NCBI GenBank assembly: GCA_003427395.1
Contig: BFEA01000181.1
Coordinates: forward strand, 406,731-470,730
Length of the DNA: 64,000 nucleotides
Direction: 5' to 3'
Origin: Chara braunii
Lineage: Eukaryota; Streptophyta; Charophyceae; Charales; Characeae
Position numbers and translations under genes: made by a program. Shown here piece after piece: positions 21,769 to 32,504 of this stretch (positions are counted from its first letter, which is position 1; each line of letters starts with the position of its first letter). The notes under the pieces were generated by a model that searched no databases, was not told the origin of the DNA, and saw only the letters and a list, made by a program, of their open reading frames with translations.

Positions 21769-22476
21769 TTGGTGGACGCTGATGGAATCGTGCGAGGTCC
21801 GATCGCAATGCCAGAAGATATTACCAAAGCGTTGGAGAAAAGGGAATTGGCACGGCTGCAAATGCCAAAGGTCGAGATTTTCCTGTTCAAGGGGGAAAGA
21901 GTATCAGGGTGGCTTGAACTACTAGAGCAGGTTACGATTGAGGCTTATGAGCCATATAAGTTTAAAATGATGCCTCGATATGTCTGGTGGGAAATCCGTC
22001 CAGAGGTCATGAAGGAGTGTGGGCGAGCTTTAAGGAAGGGATGCAAAGTTGATGTAAGTTGGGGAATGGCTGATGAAAGCAGACCTGGATGTTTTAAGCC
22101 AAAATGAATTCACCATGGTGGGCGTGCCACAACTTTTTGAAAAAATGGCAAAGAGGATTCCCGGGATGGCGGAAGAAGAGCAATGTGCAACCTTTCTAGG
22201 GCACGTCACGAACTTCGGATGTCTGTGCTAACAAAGCACGGTGCCCCAGGGAAGAAGTTAGCATGGGCCGCAATTCAAGGGAGCTTGGCAGACATAGAAC
22301 AGGACCAAGTAGACCTCTTCCAAATGAGGCAAGCCAGAACGAAGAGAAAAGCCATGGACGTCACGGCAGGAGGCAGCCAAGACCTTAAGAAGCTGGTAGA
22401 GGAGGTGGTGGCACATCTTGAGGCGTCAAAAGAGGCGAAGGCCCCAAAGAAGGTTATGATAGTGACGCAAGTCTAG
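21769..22476 (+). pseudogene. Gag of the second gypsy-like lineage
   Basis: The first frame (21769-22107) has VEIFLFKGERVSGWLELLEQ and PRYVWWEIRPEV, the capsid-like core. A frameshift follows, and 22183-22476 continues with GAPGKKLAWAAIQ, DLFQMRQARTKRKAMDV and a Lys/Glu-rich tail (KKLVEEVVAHLEASKEAK). Two frames plus stops make it a pseudogene. It is followed by Gly/Arg-rich and zinc-knuckle remnants at 22860-23640 and a protease remnant at 24475, in normal gag-pro order. Confidence 0.7.
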
Positions 22477-23014
22477 GGGAAAGGCAAGAAGGCGGTAGTG
22501 AGGGAGGAGCTAGAAGAAGAAGAAGAGGAGGAAGAGCCTGACCCTTCGAAATGACAAAGGCTCAGTGGAAGGCCAAGAATCTCGCACAAGGGGTATAAGG
22601 CTCAAGAAGGGGCCAATCCCCTCAAGCCGCTGCGATGCCGCCACCCGACTCACAAGGCCAAGCAGGGATGACGATGCCATCATGGCCGGGCTATGGACCT
22701 CGGAGTCCCTGACCCGGGTATAACCCCTATGCGCCATGGCCAGTAGGTGGGCAGTATGAGGTCTATACAGGGGCTCCAATGTACACAGGGGCTCCAATGA
22801 GTGTGGCATCTTGTGGGTTTCCAGGTCCTTAAGCTCAACAAGCAAGTCAGACGAACCCACAGCCAAGCCAGTCAGCACTTCAAAGATCTCAAGGGAACCA
22901 GGGTGGCGGACGTGGTCAAGGCCAAGGATGGGGGTGAGGTAGAGGAAATGGAGGTCGTGGGGAGGTGGAAGAGGAAACGGTGGTGGTAACACCGAGGTAG
23001 GAGGACAAGGGGAT
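22477..23014 (+). pseudogene. Gag C-terminal Gly/Arg-rich region
   Basis: Continues gag in shifting frames: acidic run (EEEEEEEP), Pro/Gln-rich part, then Gly/Arg repeats from about 22880 (GGGRGQGQGWG, GRGNGGRG). Such RGG-like tails bind RNA. It is cut at 23014 by the MITE-like insert. Confidence 0.5.
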
Positions 23015-23417
23015 GAGAGCAGGTTAACCGAGCACCCATTTTTCAGGCCCATTTATAAGAAAACCAGTCAGTCATTTTAACAACACTTCACACCAATCTA
23101 TAGAGTGCACTTCTTACGACCCCATCACAGAAAAAAACCCTTAAAAAAAACAATTAAAAACATATAAAACAACAAGCCAAAGGTGCATTTCCATGAAATT
23201 CGGCCCAAAAAAAACTCGACCAATTTCAAAAATTTCAGAAATCTTAATAGCGCAAATTTTAAAACTTCAAATAACCCCAAATTTCATATACGGCAACCCT
23301 ATCAAAATGCATATATAGCAAAAACTTAAAATTCCAAAAAAACATGAAATTTGAGCCCAAAACCCTAATTTCAGAAATTTCAGGCCTGAAAACCAGATGC
23401 CCCGTTAACCTCTTGTG
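23015..23417. mobile_element. AT-rich MITE-like element, copy M1
   Basis: About 400 bp without coding capacity inserted in the gag tail. The ends are short inverted repeats around GGTTAACCG (left) and CGTTAACCT (right). The interior (TTTATAAGAAAACCAG, ATAGAGTGCAC, AACCCTAATTTCAG) matches M2 at 61918-62346 in the same orientation. No flanking duplication is visible; the right border coincides with a tandem duplication that may have removed it. Confidence 0.7.
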
Positions 23418-23637
23418 TTGGAATGCGTCAGGGAATAGAGGAGGACAAAAAGGTAGGCAGGGATATGATAGAGGAAGAGTGGATTGAAGGAATGCAACCT
23501 GTCGGCATTGTGGACAGAAAGAGTATATTGGAATGCGTCAGGGAATATAGGAGGACAAGAAGGTAGGCAGGGATATGGTAGAGGAAGAGTGGATTGAAGG
23601 AATGCAACCTGTCGGCATTGTGGACAGAAAGAGTATA
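23418..23637 (+). repeat. 110-bp tandem duplication carrying a zinc-knuckle remnant
   Basis: Two adjacent copies (23418-23527, 23528-23637) starting TTGGAATGCGTCAGGG, differing at a few bases. Each encodes in one frame NATCRHCGQKE, the first half of a CCHC knuckle. The unit shifts the frame. The first copy begins at the exact right end of M1. Confidence 0.88.
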
Positions 23638-24148
23638 TGATCAAGTTCTACCACGTCCGGAGGAATGATGAAGACGAAGGGTTGATTAGTACAAACATAG
23701 ATGGAGACGTCTATGACAAATTCGGTAATTATATCGACCTATGATTCCGGGTGGGACGAGAAGAGAGGCTCTGCAAAGAGCAAACGCGGGAAATGCACTT
23801 GCCCCGCCAGCTATGTGTCGTATCTGGCAAGAAGAAGAGGCACACCCTGTCGTGAGAGTGGAGGAGATAGGAGAGAATGAGGAGGTGGAGCAGAAGGTAA
23901 AACCAGACACCGTGAAAAAAGAACCCATTGTGGTGGAGTCGGATGGCGAGAAAGAAGACGGTTGTTGGGTTGAGGCCAGGAACACGCTGGAGAGAATGGA
24001 AATCTTGGTGGAAAAGGTCGGGAGATATCAAAGGAAGCCATTCAGTTTTGCGAGGAGATTAGCAAGTGGAAAGGAAAGAGACCACTTGTGTATCTCTATG
24101 ACTCGGGTCCGGGACAGATGGGAGAACCTGGGACTCTGTCAGGCGTGA
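23638..24148 (+). pseudogene. Gag-protease connector of second lineage
   Basis: After the knuckle remnant the frame gives DEGLISTNIDGDVYDKFG, then from 23741 GTRREALQRANAG, PPAMCRIWQEEE and an acidic segment. This resembles the connector between knuckle and protease in this lineage. Frames change at about 23740 and the end at 24148 is a stop. No enzymatic motif. Confidence 0.5.
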
Positions 24149-24474
24149 CAATTTCGGGGTCGGGCCCACGATCTGGGATGACTTTAGCCCACCATCAAGG
24201 CAAGGAAGAGCGTTGTTGGCAGTCAGGACCAGGGCTAAAGGATCGGTGAGCTTAGATCAACCAGCTAAAGATATTCCTAACCAAGTGGAGAGAAAGAGGA
24301 ATTTCAAGTCCCAAAGGACGAGGATGAAGAGGAAGAGAGGTTGAGGCAGGAAGAGGATAGAGAGCGGAGCAGAGAGCCAAAACGAGGGGCGTTAAGACCG
24401 ACACGGATAAGGTCCAAGGAGGAAAGACGAAGAAATACATTGTCCTAGTCGAAGAAGGCTATGATATAAAAGAA
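24149..24474 (+). other. Low-complexity connector before protease remnant
   Basis: Encodes charged Glu/Lys/Arg-rich sequence in broken frames and joins the gag tail to the protease remnant. No recognisable domain. Confidence 0.35.
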
Positions 24475-24918
24475 ATGATGGACAGGATCCTTGAGGGTCA
24501 TAATCACCTTAATAACCTAAAGGATGTCCTGGCTTCAACCCCTAGGTTTCGAGACGAGCTCAAAGCTCGGCTATCCAAGAAGGTGGTGTCTAGCCTGCGC
24601 CTAGGAGCTATAATTCCCAAGGAAGCAGAATGGGCAGAAACGGGCACCAAAATGGATTGGAAGTTTGTGGCATGTGGGTGCTTTGAAGTGATTGTCAAAG
24701 GGAAACCGTGTACAGCAATGGATAATGGTGGATACAGGTGCATAAAGGAGGAACATGCTTTGCACCTAGGGATGGAGATTGATCGCTCCGACAATGGAGT
24801 ACTTATGGGAGCGAATAGTAGGTCAGTAATTGTGGCGACCGCGTGCAGCGTGGTCGTGGAGATTAGGAAAGTAAAGGTGAGGAGTTGTTTCTTCGTAATG
24901 CTAGACCCTAACAGATAG
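24475..24918 (+). pseudogene. Retropepsin-like protease remnant with altered active site
   Basis: A frame of 147 codons with the fold pattern of the retroviral-type aspartic protease in this lineage: a helical lead (FRDELKARLSKKVVSSLRLG), a predicted active-site strand CTAMDNGGYRCIKEE, then HLGMEIDRSDNGVLMGANS and VVVEIRKVKVRSCFFVM. The catalytic D-T/S-G is D-N-G here, which should abolish activity. The usual downstream LLGRPF-like segment and all RT are missing; homology stops at about 24918. Confidence 0.6.
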
Positions 24919-25535
24919 ACCATCAAGGTGGGTAATGCTCGACAAAAGGGTGACACCATGCAGGGTCGATCATGAAAAAAGGGGGAGCCTGGAATAGGAT
25001 GGAGATATGCCTGACTGAAGGCATGCAAGAGCCGGCGCTAGGGTGATGAGGGCAGTGGGTGAGGGAAACACGCACAGAACTCACTGACTGGGGGAGGGAG
25101 CTAGATCTGGGAGCAAGGAAGCCAAGATAACGCTACAGTCCCAATGCCTATGCGATACCAAGGGAGAGCCCAACTCAAGGAGACCCAGCTAAGTGAGAAC
25201 CATCATGCGACAAATGCAAGGGAATATACAGGGTAGAGTGGTGGTATGTGTGTGGGGGGGGGGGGACGCTGGGAGTCACGTCCAAAGTAGTTGAAGCCGA
25301 TAAGGTGGTTGAAGTCGAGAATGTAGCTGAAGTCGTTGAAGTGGTCGATGACGTCGATGAAGTAGCAGTCGAGTCGATGTCGAAGCAGAGCCGCAAAACG
25401 CTGACCTCCTGAAGAAGCTGATGATGAAGTACCTGACGGTGTGTGTCAGTATGGAGATAGTAGGTGATCAGAGTGTCAATCGTCAAGATGCCGAGGGCAT
25501 CGACGAGTGTGTTGTGGACGTGCGGAGGCGTCCGT
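24919..25535. other. Junction between second-lineage fragment and chromovirus
   Basis: No gene on either strand. There is a G run of 13 at about 25253-25264. 25280-25380 is rich in GTTGAAGTCG-like repeats. It probably holds the 3' untranslated end of the minus-strand chromovirus; no LTR border was recognised. Confidence 0.4.
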
Positions 25536-25830
25536 CTACTGTTGAAGAACGGCCTCAGAGGGAGCGGGCTCGTCCTCAGCGATCTCCTCAGTTGAAGGAG
25601 GAGGAAGAGGGTCAATTGGCTGAGTAGGAGCAAATGTCTCAGCACGACGAGCACGATCATATGCACGCACCAACATCCGTGCGTGCTCCAAATGCTCGAG
25701 GGGCTCCTAAGTAGCCTCCTCATCAGGATAACCGTTCCAACGCACAAGGTACTCGATGCGTGGAGGGATATCATTTGTAACTCGGCGAGGTACGATGTCA
25801 GAAAGACGAACTCCTCGTGACTGTCCACCA
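25536..25830 (-). pseudogene. Chromodomain at chromovirus integrase C-terminus
   Basis: Minus-strand reading gives IPPRIEYLVRWNGYPDEEAT, a stop, then EPLEHLEHARMLVRAYDRAR. This is the chromodomain pattern (aromatic EYLV-W-GY, then T-W-EP-E-L); the Trp codon TGG has become TAG. Such domains read methylated histone tails and steer insertion into heterochromatin. An acidic Pro-rich tail ends at a stop at 25536-25538. It is one frame away from the upstream integrase. Confidence 0.8.
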
Positions 25831-27050
25831 TGATAGGTGGAGGGCGCTCATAAGGACGTCCGACGAAGCGCAGGGACGGTGCGATAAGGACGCAGCAAGG
25901 AGACGTGGTAAACATCGTGTACGCGAGCCTGTTGAAGGTAATCAGGTAGCTGCACACGGAAGTTGACCGGGCTAGCAGCAGTATCAGAACCGACAGCCTG
26001 AAGGATGCGGCATGGACCCAAGAAACGACGCCTCAACTTGCGAAGCGTATCTGCTTCGAGTTGTAAGTGGCATGCGTCAACGAGCACATCGTCACCGACT
26101 TTGAATGGGTGATCCATTTGTGATGAGTTTGCTCGTGCGACCATGCGAGTCTGGGAATCGGCTAGACTCTTGTGTGTGCGCTTCATAATCGCCGTCATGT
26201 GGGCGATCCAGTTATCCAGCGCAGGACAACGAGTATTTGGGCACAACCGCGATGGTCGTAGGAAGTCCGCGGGTACGTGAGGGTGGTAGCCGAGGTGGCA
26301 ATAGAATGGCGACATCCCCGTGGCTGGCGAAACAGTGTGGTTGTACGCAATCTCCGCGTGGGCTAAGTCCCACTGACTTTCGGAGGATATTACCGAGAGT
26401 TTTATTGTTGACCTCAGTCTGACCATCCGTTTGAGGGTGGTAAGACGATGAGAAACGGAGTTGGGATCCGTACACCTCGTGTAGGCGTCGCCAGAATGTG
26501 CTGGTAAAGTGCGGGTCACGGTCGGAGATGATGCTCTGAGGTACGCCGTGATCTCGCACGACTTAGTCGAAGACGATGTCGGCGACCTCACTGGTGCTAA
26601 TGCGATAGAGGCACGGGACAAAACGTGCACACTTCGTAAAGCGATTGACTGCGACCAAGATACCATCATGACCGCGCTCAGTGGGTGGGCGGAGGGGATC
26701 AATGAAATCCATCGAGATGAATTGCCAACGATCCTTGGGTATGGGTAAGGGCTAAAGTAACCCATACGGGAGGTGGTTCGCACTGTTCACCTCTTGACAG
26801 GTAGGACACTCCTGGATGTAGGCTTCGACGAAGTCCTTGGATTTCTTTCAGACATATAGGCGGTAAACACGAGCCAACGTCTTGTGGAAGCCCATATGAC
26901 CGGCAGCTGCCTGGTCATGGAACTCTGCTACAGCCTGGACGCGGGGCTGTCCGATGGAGGGAACGCAGATACGTCGTTCTAGCTAATCAAATCTGCCATG
27001 CCAGTACACGAGATCGTTCTCGCCAAGGGAGTATGAGGGAACGGTCTTGC
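25831..27050 (-). pseudogene. Chromovirus integrase
   Basis: The zinc-binding end is weakly visible around 26950-26780. The core in the frame 26559-26212 has SIISDRDPHFTSTFWRRL (second Asp) and SSYHPQTDGQTEVNNKTL (Glu). A frameshift leads to 26400-25848 with WDLAHAEIAYNHTVSPATGM, then the C-terminal beta-barrel region KLRRRFLGPCRILQAVG and RVHDVYHVSLLRPY, the usual lead-in to a chromodomain. Confidence 0.85.
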
Positions 27051-27119
27051 CACTCCGCAGTGTCACGTGGATGACGCGATAATCCGGGCAGTGACGGTAC
27101 TTGGTGCAATATGCGTCGA

Positions 27120-27930
27120 TCACCGACTGAGCAACAATGGTGATGGAGATGGCAGCAAGATGGATGGTTCGTGATTATGATCAGGACGGCAGGACAAGGC
27201 ATCGGCGACGCGGTTCGTTTCACCCTTGACGAGCTGAGTGGTGAAACTGAACTCGAATAAGTCACGCCACCAACATGCCTGTCGAGGGGAAAGCTTGGGC
27301 TTCGTGAGGAAAGCCTGGACAAATGAGTTGTCCGTGCGCACCGTGAAGGGCACCCCGTGCAGGTAATGATGCCAGTGTTGGGTAGCATAAACTACTTCGA
27401 GAACCTCACGTTCATCGACACTGTAGTTTATCTCGGCAGGCAGTAGCTAACAGGAGTAGAAGGCGATCGGGCAATCCCCAGCACGAGCCTCAACAGTCCC
27501 ATCCTCCGCGATGATCGGGGAGTAAGTAATGGGAGGACTGTTGGTGGAAGGAAGTGGTGGGAGGATAGGCGTCAGTCGAGAAGCAGTGTCAATAGGAGGG
27601 GGGGGGGGGNGGAGGAACATGGGGATAAGGTGAATCAGGAGGAGAGGGAAACACCTGAGAAAGTACTACTCCTACTGCAAAATCTGACGCATCAGTGGTG
27701 ACGATAAAGGGGCGATCTAAATCTGGGAGGCGAAGAACCGGCGCACAAGTCACTGCCTTCTTGAGGGCGCGGAAGGCGTCCTCACAGAGGGGTGTCCAAA
27801 ACCACGGCGGGTTCTTCCGGAGGAGGGTGGAGGTAAGGACGTAGGAATACCTAGCGTATCCCTGGATAAAATTACTATAGTAGCTGGTGAGGCCTAAGAA
27901 ACTGCGAAGCTGCTTGGCAGATGTGGGGAC
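27120..27930 (-). pseudogene. Chromovirus RNase H
   Basis: Begins with AKQLRSFLGLTSYYSNFIQG, then RPFIVTTDASDFAVGVVLSQ (catalytic Asp). A Pro/Ser-rich insertion with a G/C run and one N (27610) disrupts the middle. The domain resumes at 27353 with FTVRTDNSFVQAFLT and NRVADALSCR (final Asp). The frame change and the low-complexity insert show decay. Confidence 0.82.
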
Positions 27931-28830
27931 GGGCCACTCTGCAATAACAGTGATCTTCGCGTTGTCCATGTGGAGACCCTGGTCAGACACATGGTGTCCT
28001 AGGAAGTCCACTTTGCACTGGGCAAAGCGGCACTTACTAAGCTTGGCATAGAAGCCATGCTTGCGTAAGCATTGCAGGACATCGCGGAGGTGTCTGATAT
28101 AGTCTTCTAAGGTACGACTGTAGACCAAGATGTCATCCAGGTATACGAGAACGTATTCTTCAAGGATGTCCCTGAAGATGTCGTTCATCACCGTCTGGAA
28201 GGTGGCGGGTGCATTGGTGAACTCGTAGTGTTCGAAGCGCGACTGGAAGGCGGTCTTCGGCTGATCCTCTGCGGCAACGCGGATCTAGTGATAACCGCTA
28301 CGAAGATCGATCTTCGTGAAGAAGCGGTTGCCCAAACAGCTCATCCGCGCGGGGCATGGGATAGTTGTTCTTAACCGTGTAACGGTTAAGGCCGCAGTAG
28401 TCGATACAGAGGCGGAGAGTTTCGTCCGCTTTGCGAGCAAAGAGGACAGGTGCACCCCAAGGGGAGTGACTGGGTTTAATGAAACCCAGTCGAAGGAGCT
28501 CCTCAAGTTGACGCTTGAGTTCCGTCGCCTTTGGAATTGAGAGTCGGTATGGTGCCTGATGGTGAACACAATAGTCAGGCACGAGATGGATAAAATGCTC
28601 AACACCGAGCATCGGAGGGATCCCGTTGTATGAGAAATACGATGGGAAGACTTCGTCGTACTCTCGAATCAGGTCGCGAATTGCGGGCTCTAAGTCTGCC
28701 GTGAACTGTGTGAGTTCCTCAATGTTTGTGTCGGCATGAGACGTATATGTGGACTCGACAGTCGACGACGCAGGGGCCTGGGACGTGGAGGGGGTATCCG
28801 CAGGTTGACGGGTGGACATAGAGATGGGAG
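27931..28830 (-). pseudogene. Chromovirus reverse transcriptase
   Basis: Connector [16 protein letters not shown], then [51 protein letters not shown] (catalytic Asp) and, after a stop at 28285 (CAG to TAG) and a frame change, [28 protein letters not shown] (YLDD) and KHGFYAKLSKCRFAQ. All RT motifs are present but in three frames. Confidence 0.9.
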
Positions 28831-28901
28831 CCGCGAAGATGGAGAAAGGGTCAGGGGGATCGGGCTCCAAAGAGATGAGCTCAACGTCGGGATAGAGTGG
28901 A

Positions 28902-29525
28902 TCATAGCGAAGAAGATCCATGATGTTCACTGAGTAGAACGTGACGTCCTCCTGTCGTATGAAGTGAGCAAACTGACGAGGGGAAGTGAAGGTGATGTCG
29001 GGGTGGGACCCTGAGGGACGAGGGTCCTGGGGAGGTAGGTCGGGAGGGGTGTCGAAGGGGACGCGATGGGTCTGACCACACTTCGTTTTGAGAATGAGTG
29101 TCTCGGTCGGTCGCCCATTCGGCCTCTGTGCCATGGAACCGACGAGACCAGGGAGTGCCAAGGATAAAGTTGTACCCAGTCTCCAGCACGTCGAAGTATG
29201 CAAAGGAATGGTAGCGCCGAGGTGCCTGGGTACTATCCGGTGGCTGGACGGCGAGGGAGAAGTAGAGGTCGGAGACCGTCTGATCGAAGAAGCGTTGTGT
29301 CTTGTTATCTTCGAGGGTAACGGAGATAGGAGAGCGAGACCCAGAGGTAGCTAGGCGAGCTTCCTCAACCACTCGAGGGTGAACAAAATCTCCCTGCGAG
29401 CCAGAGTCCCATAAAGCGCGGTACACCTTCGTAGATGTCCCTAGGCGAATAGGGATGATGGGTAGGGTGCGATCAGGGTCAAAAAGTTGAGCGAGAAGAC
29501 GACGCATGATGTTGACGTGTCTCAT
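28902..29525 (-). pseudogene. Chromovirus aspartic protease
   Basis: RALWDSGSQGDFVHPRVVE carries the catalytic [14 protein letters not shown] is the ILG-x-x-W element. The frame is open through an in-frame TGA at 29529-29531 from the gag-protease linker (29822-29529), so gag-pro was probably one frame. After about 29120 the sequence shifts into the frame that continues toward RT. Confidence 0.82.
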
Positions 29526-29827
29526 GAGTCACTCTTGACGAGCCTGAAGAATGCTAAAGTCCAGGAGAGATGACACAACGTCATCGCGAGTCGCCAACTG
29601 AGCGCTACAACGGGCTGTGCGAATGGCGCGACGCGTCGGAAGTCTCGGAGGGGAAGCACAAAATGTGGCGGTCTGCTGTGAGGCAGACGGTACCTGGACA
29701 TACGACGGGGCAGAGGGAAGTGCGTCTGTCGTGTCATCCTCTGGTGGGGTAGCCAAAGGGGCAAACCGCGACTCGGTGGTCGGGAAGCCAGCTACGTGCG
29801 AGGCCTCCGTGGTACACTGCACTGTGG

Positions 29828-31612
29828 CTAGCTGGGTGGGGCTGGTCGGGCGGGGCCGAGGGGGGACTGAGATCGACGCTGACGAGAGATGTCAGCATAG
29901 TGTCGATCGAGGGCAGTATGGTATGGACACCGTGACGAGGTGTGTCCATCCAGGCGGCAACGAAGGTAGCCACGCCGGGCCTCAAGGGCGGCACGCTCCT
30001 TAGGGGATAAGCAACTGCACATCCTCTGGTATTGACGTGCAGCTTCGTATGCCTGCTCCGCGGAAGAGAATGATCGCCTCCATAGCTCTAAGCGGTAGTC
30101 AATCGGCAGGCTGACAAGGAACCGGTCGGTGAGTGTGACCTCCGGTAGGAACGTCTCGTCACAAACAAGGCGAGCGTCCTGAAACACCCGGATGTGACGC
30201 TCCAGGTCGACCTGTACAGACGACCCGGACCATCAGGTCTGGGTGACGCGGTCTAAGGCGTCGGTGGCGTCATGACGAGCGCCGAAGCAGTCCTGAAGGA
30301 AGGCCGCGAAGTCTGCCAGAGTGGGGACCTCACCCACGTGGAGGTGCTGGGTATAATGATCCTCCCACGCAGTGGACGGACTGCATCGCAATTTGGTTGC
30401 GAGCACATTGCACCGCTGCTCCTGACGAGTGGTCGTCAGCGAGAGTGTACGCGTTGCTATCTGCAACCAGACACGGGATGTGCCATCATACTCGGGAATG
30501 TCCGAGGTGTGCACAGGAGGATGTCCACCGCGCTGACGGCGGGGGGAGAGAGATCGAGGTGACTGCGTTGCGGCGGTGTAAGCCGGGGCCGTTGCAGGGG
30601 CAGAGGTGGGAAAAGGCTGTGGGCCGTAGCTGTTGGCGGATGGATCAGCAGACGAGGAGAAAACAGGGGCCAGCAGCTGTCCAGGAATGGCTAGGTAAGA
30701 GGGGAGAGGATGAGGAGTCAGTCGAGGGAAGGGTGAGCAGCCTGTGAAGGGTGAGGCTGTCTAAGGGCCAGGATCTCCGCCTGAGCCTGCGCAATGGTGG
30801 CATGTAAAGTGGCCACTGGTTGGGTGCGCGGGGTCGGAGGGGGAGGCGGCGGAGCGGGTCTCCTAGTGGGAGGAGGAGTCCCAACCTGGGTGGTACCCTG
30901 CTGTGGGGGTAGGGGAACAAAGGCGGGAAGCGAAGGCGGGAAGAAGAGGGCGGAGTCGTAATGCCGCGACCGGTGCGGGAAGCTGGGAAGCAACATTGGT
31001 GTGGGTCGATGAAACTGCTAGGCCAGATGGTGGTATCTGGACCGCAGCACCTGCGGCAGCAGTAGAGACGGTAGGGGCGGCAGGGGCCAAAGGAGGTGCC
31101 GCAACAGACGGGGTGGTTTGAGCGGCAGCGGCACTCACCACTGCTGAGTGGGAGTGCTGGGCCTGAGCCACAGGGCAGGAAGAACCACCACGTTCGTGTC
31201 GCAGGAGTCGTGGGGAACCGGTCGGTGAGCCGGCAGGGGATGGGGTGTGAGAGTGGAGGGGAGAGCGGTGGGAAGAGCCCTTGAGGCGGTTGACGTCAAG
31301 GGCAAGCGCATTGATTTGCGCTTGCAATGGTCCAAGCGTACTATGTTGCGCCTGGGTTGCTACAAGGACGGCATGAAGGTTTATGGTGTCTGCATGGGCC
31401 TGATCATGAGCCGCTGACTGCGTGGTGACCTGGGATGTGGACTGTGCCGCGGCGATTTCCTCGGTTGTAGCGCTCTCCGTGCGTAGTGGAGGAGGAGAAG
31501 TAGGCATGGTGGGGGGTAGGGAGATATGGGTCGGCTCGCCCCGTGACCAGCGGGTCGCGCATGAGATGGTGGCGCGAATCCGGTCGAGGGGAGAGGAGCC
31601 ATTCGGGTCCAC
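29828..31612 (-). pseudogene. Chromovirus gag with mutated zinc knuckle
   Basis: The N-terminal part (31612-30863) is Ala/Pro/Ser/Thr-rich with a Gln/Leu coiled-coil-like stretch. 30514-29828 holds the capsid-type gag domain (DGTSRVWLQIATRTL, TLADFAAFLQDCFGARHD, LTDRFLVSLPIDYRLELW) with a TGA at 30233. The knuckle at about 29921-29970 reads Y-L-R-C, then RLDGHTSSRC: the first Cys is replaced by Tyr (one base change), leaving C-x4-H-x4-C. Confidence 0.8.
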
Positions 31613-31649
31613 GGTGCCCGACAGGAGGAGGCGGGAGAGTAAGGGGGCG

Positions 31650-32504
31650 GGTTTAGGAGAACCCTAAACCTTAGAGAAACCCTAAGAAAACCGTAACCGG
31701 AGTTTAGGTGGTCAGGGGAGGGTAGCGGCGACCTAATCAAGAAAAGAAAATAATAACTATAGAAGAGAGGGGGAGAGAAAATGGAATAAACAGTGATTTT
31801 TTTAGATAAAAATAAAATAAAAGAATAATTAGAAATAAGTAAATAAATCAAATGTAAAAAGGGAGGAGAGAGAGAACTTTTCCTTTTTTGGAATTTTCAG
31901 CAACATTTTCCCACCTCACATGGGGTCAAAAATGTGCCAAGAGGAAGGAAAGAGCAAGAGGAGCACACTAACTTTCAAAATGCTGCAAATTAAAATTTTC
32001 AAAAAAATAATAAATAAATAAATAAATAAATAAATAAGGAGGTGGAGGAGAGTGAAGAGAGAGGAGAGTGAAGAGAAACTAAGTGTTGGAATTTTTCAAA
32101 AATTTTGGCAGCATTTCGCTACCCCCATGGGGTCGAAGTGTGCCGTCAAGAAAAAGACTAAAGTAAAATGGGAAAATTTGGCCAGCGCTTCGCTACCCCC
32201 TAGCAGGGAGGAAAGACAAAATTTCGGCAGCACTTCGTTACCCCCAAGGGGTCAAAATATGCGCCGACAACAGTAAAGACTAAGTCCTAGCAAGATATAG
32301 AGGTGCTGCAGAAAAATTCAAATTTTCAAAACAAAATAAAAATAAAAATAAATCAGAAAATGAGAAAAGAAGTTGGGAATAAGATAATTCGAATTTTTGG
32401 AGGAAAAGAGAAAATTTAAATCAAAGAGAAAGAGAACAGAAGAAAAACAGAAAATTCGAAGTTGGGTGGGGGGGGGATGGAGAAGTGATGAAGAAAGAGA
32501 GGAA
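31650..32504. repeat. A-rich region with four GGCAGCAYTTC hairpin motifs
   Basis: No gene. Four copies of a motif built as TTTYGGCAGCAYTTCGCTACC then CCC-AT/AA-GGGG then TCAAAA(T)GTGCC occur near 31900, 32107, 32178 and 32221. The CCCC/GGGG arms can form a short hairpin. (AAAT)n occupies about 32005-32036. Similar words occur at 42748-42868 and, inverted, 55426-55656. Confidence 0.6.

Larger units (their letters stand above)
25536..31612 (-). mobile_element. Minus-strand Ty3/gypsy chromovirus internal region
   Basis: In minus-strand order: gag with a degraded zinc knuckle, aspartic protease, RT, RNase H, integrase, and a chromodomain at the extreme C-terminus. This order plus the chromodomain defines a chromovirus. 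It is unrelated in detail to E1/E2. At least six frame changes and several in-frame stops are present. No LTR or primer binding site was found at either end. Confidence 0.9.

Noticed and set aside
23015-23417. A 9-bp duplication around M1 as for M2
   Set aside because: CAAGGGGAT on the left and TTGGAATGC on the right do not match.
25175-25957. 260-codon Ser/Thr/Leu-rich minus-strand frame as a separate gene
   Set aside because: Its upper part is an off-frame reading of the chromovirus integrase and chromodomain, and its lower part is simple repeat.
30272-31284. Several plus-strand frames at 30.2-31.3 kb
   Set aside because: They are antisense shadows of the GC-rich chromovirus gag.
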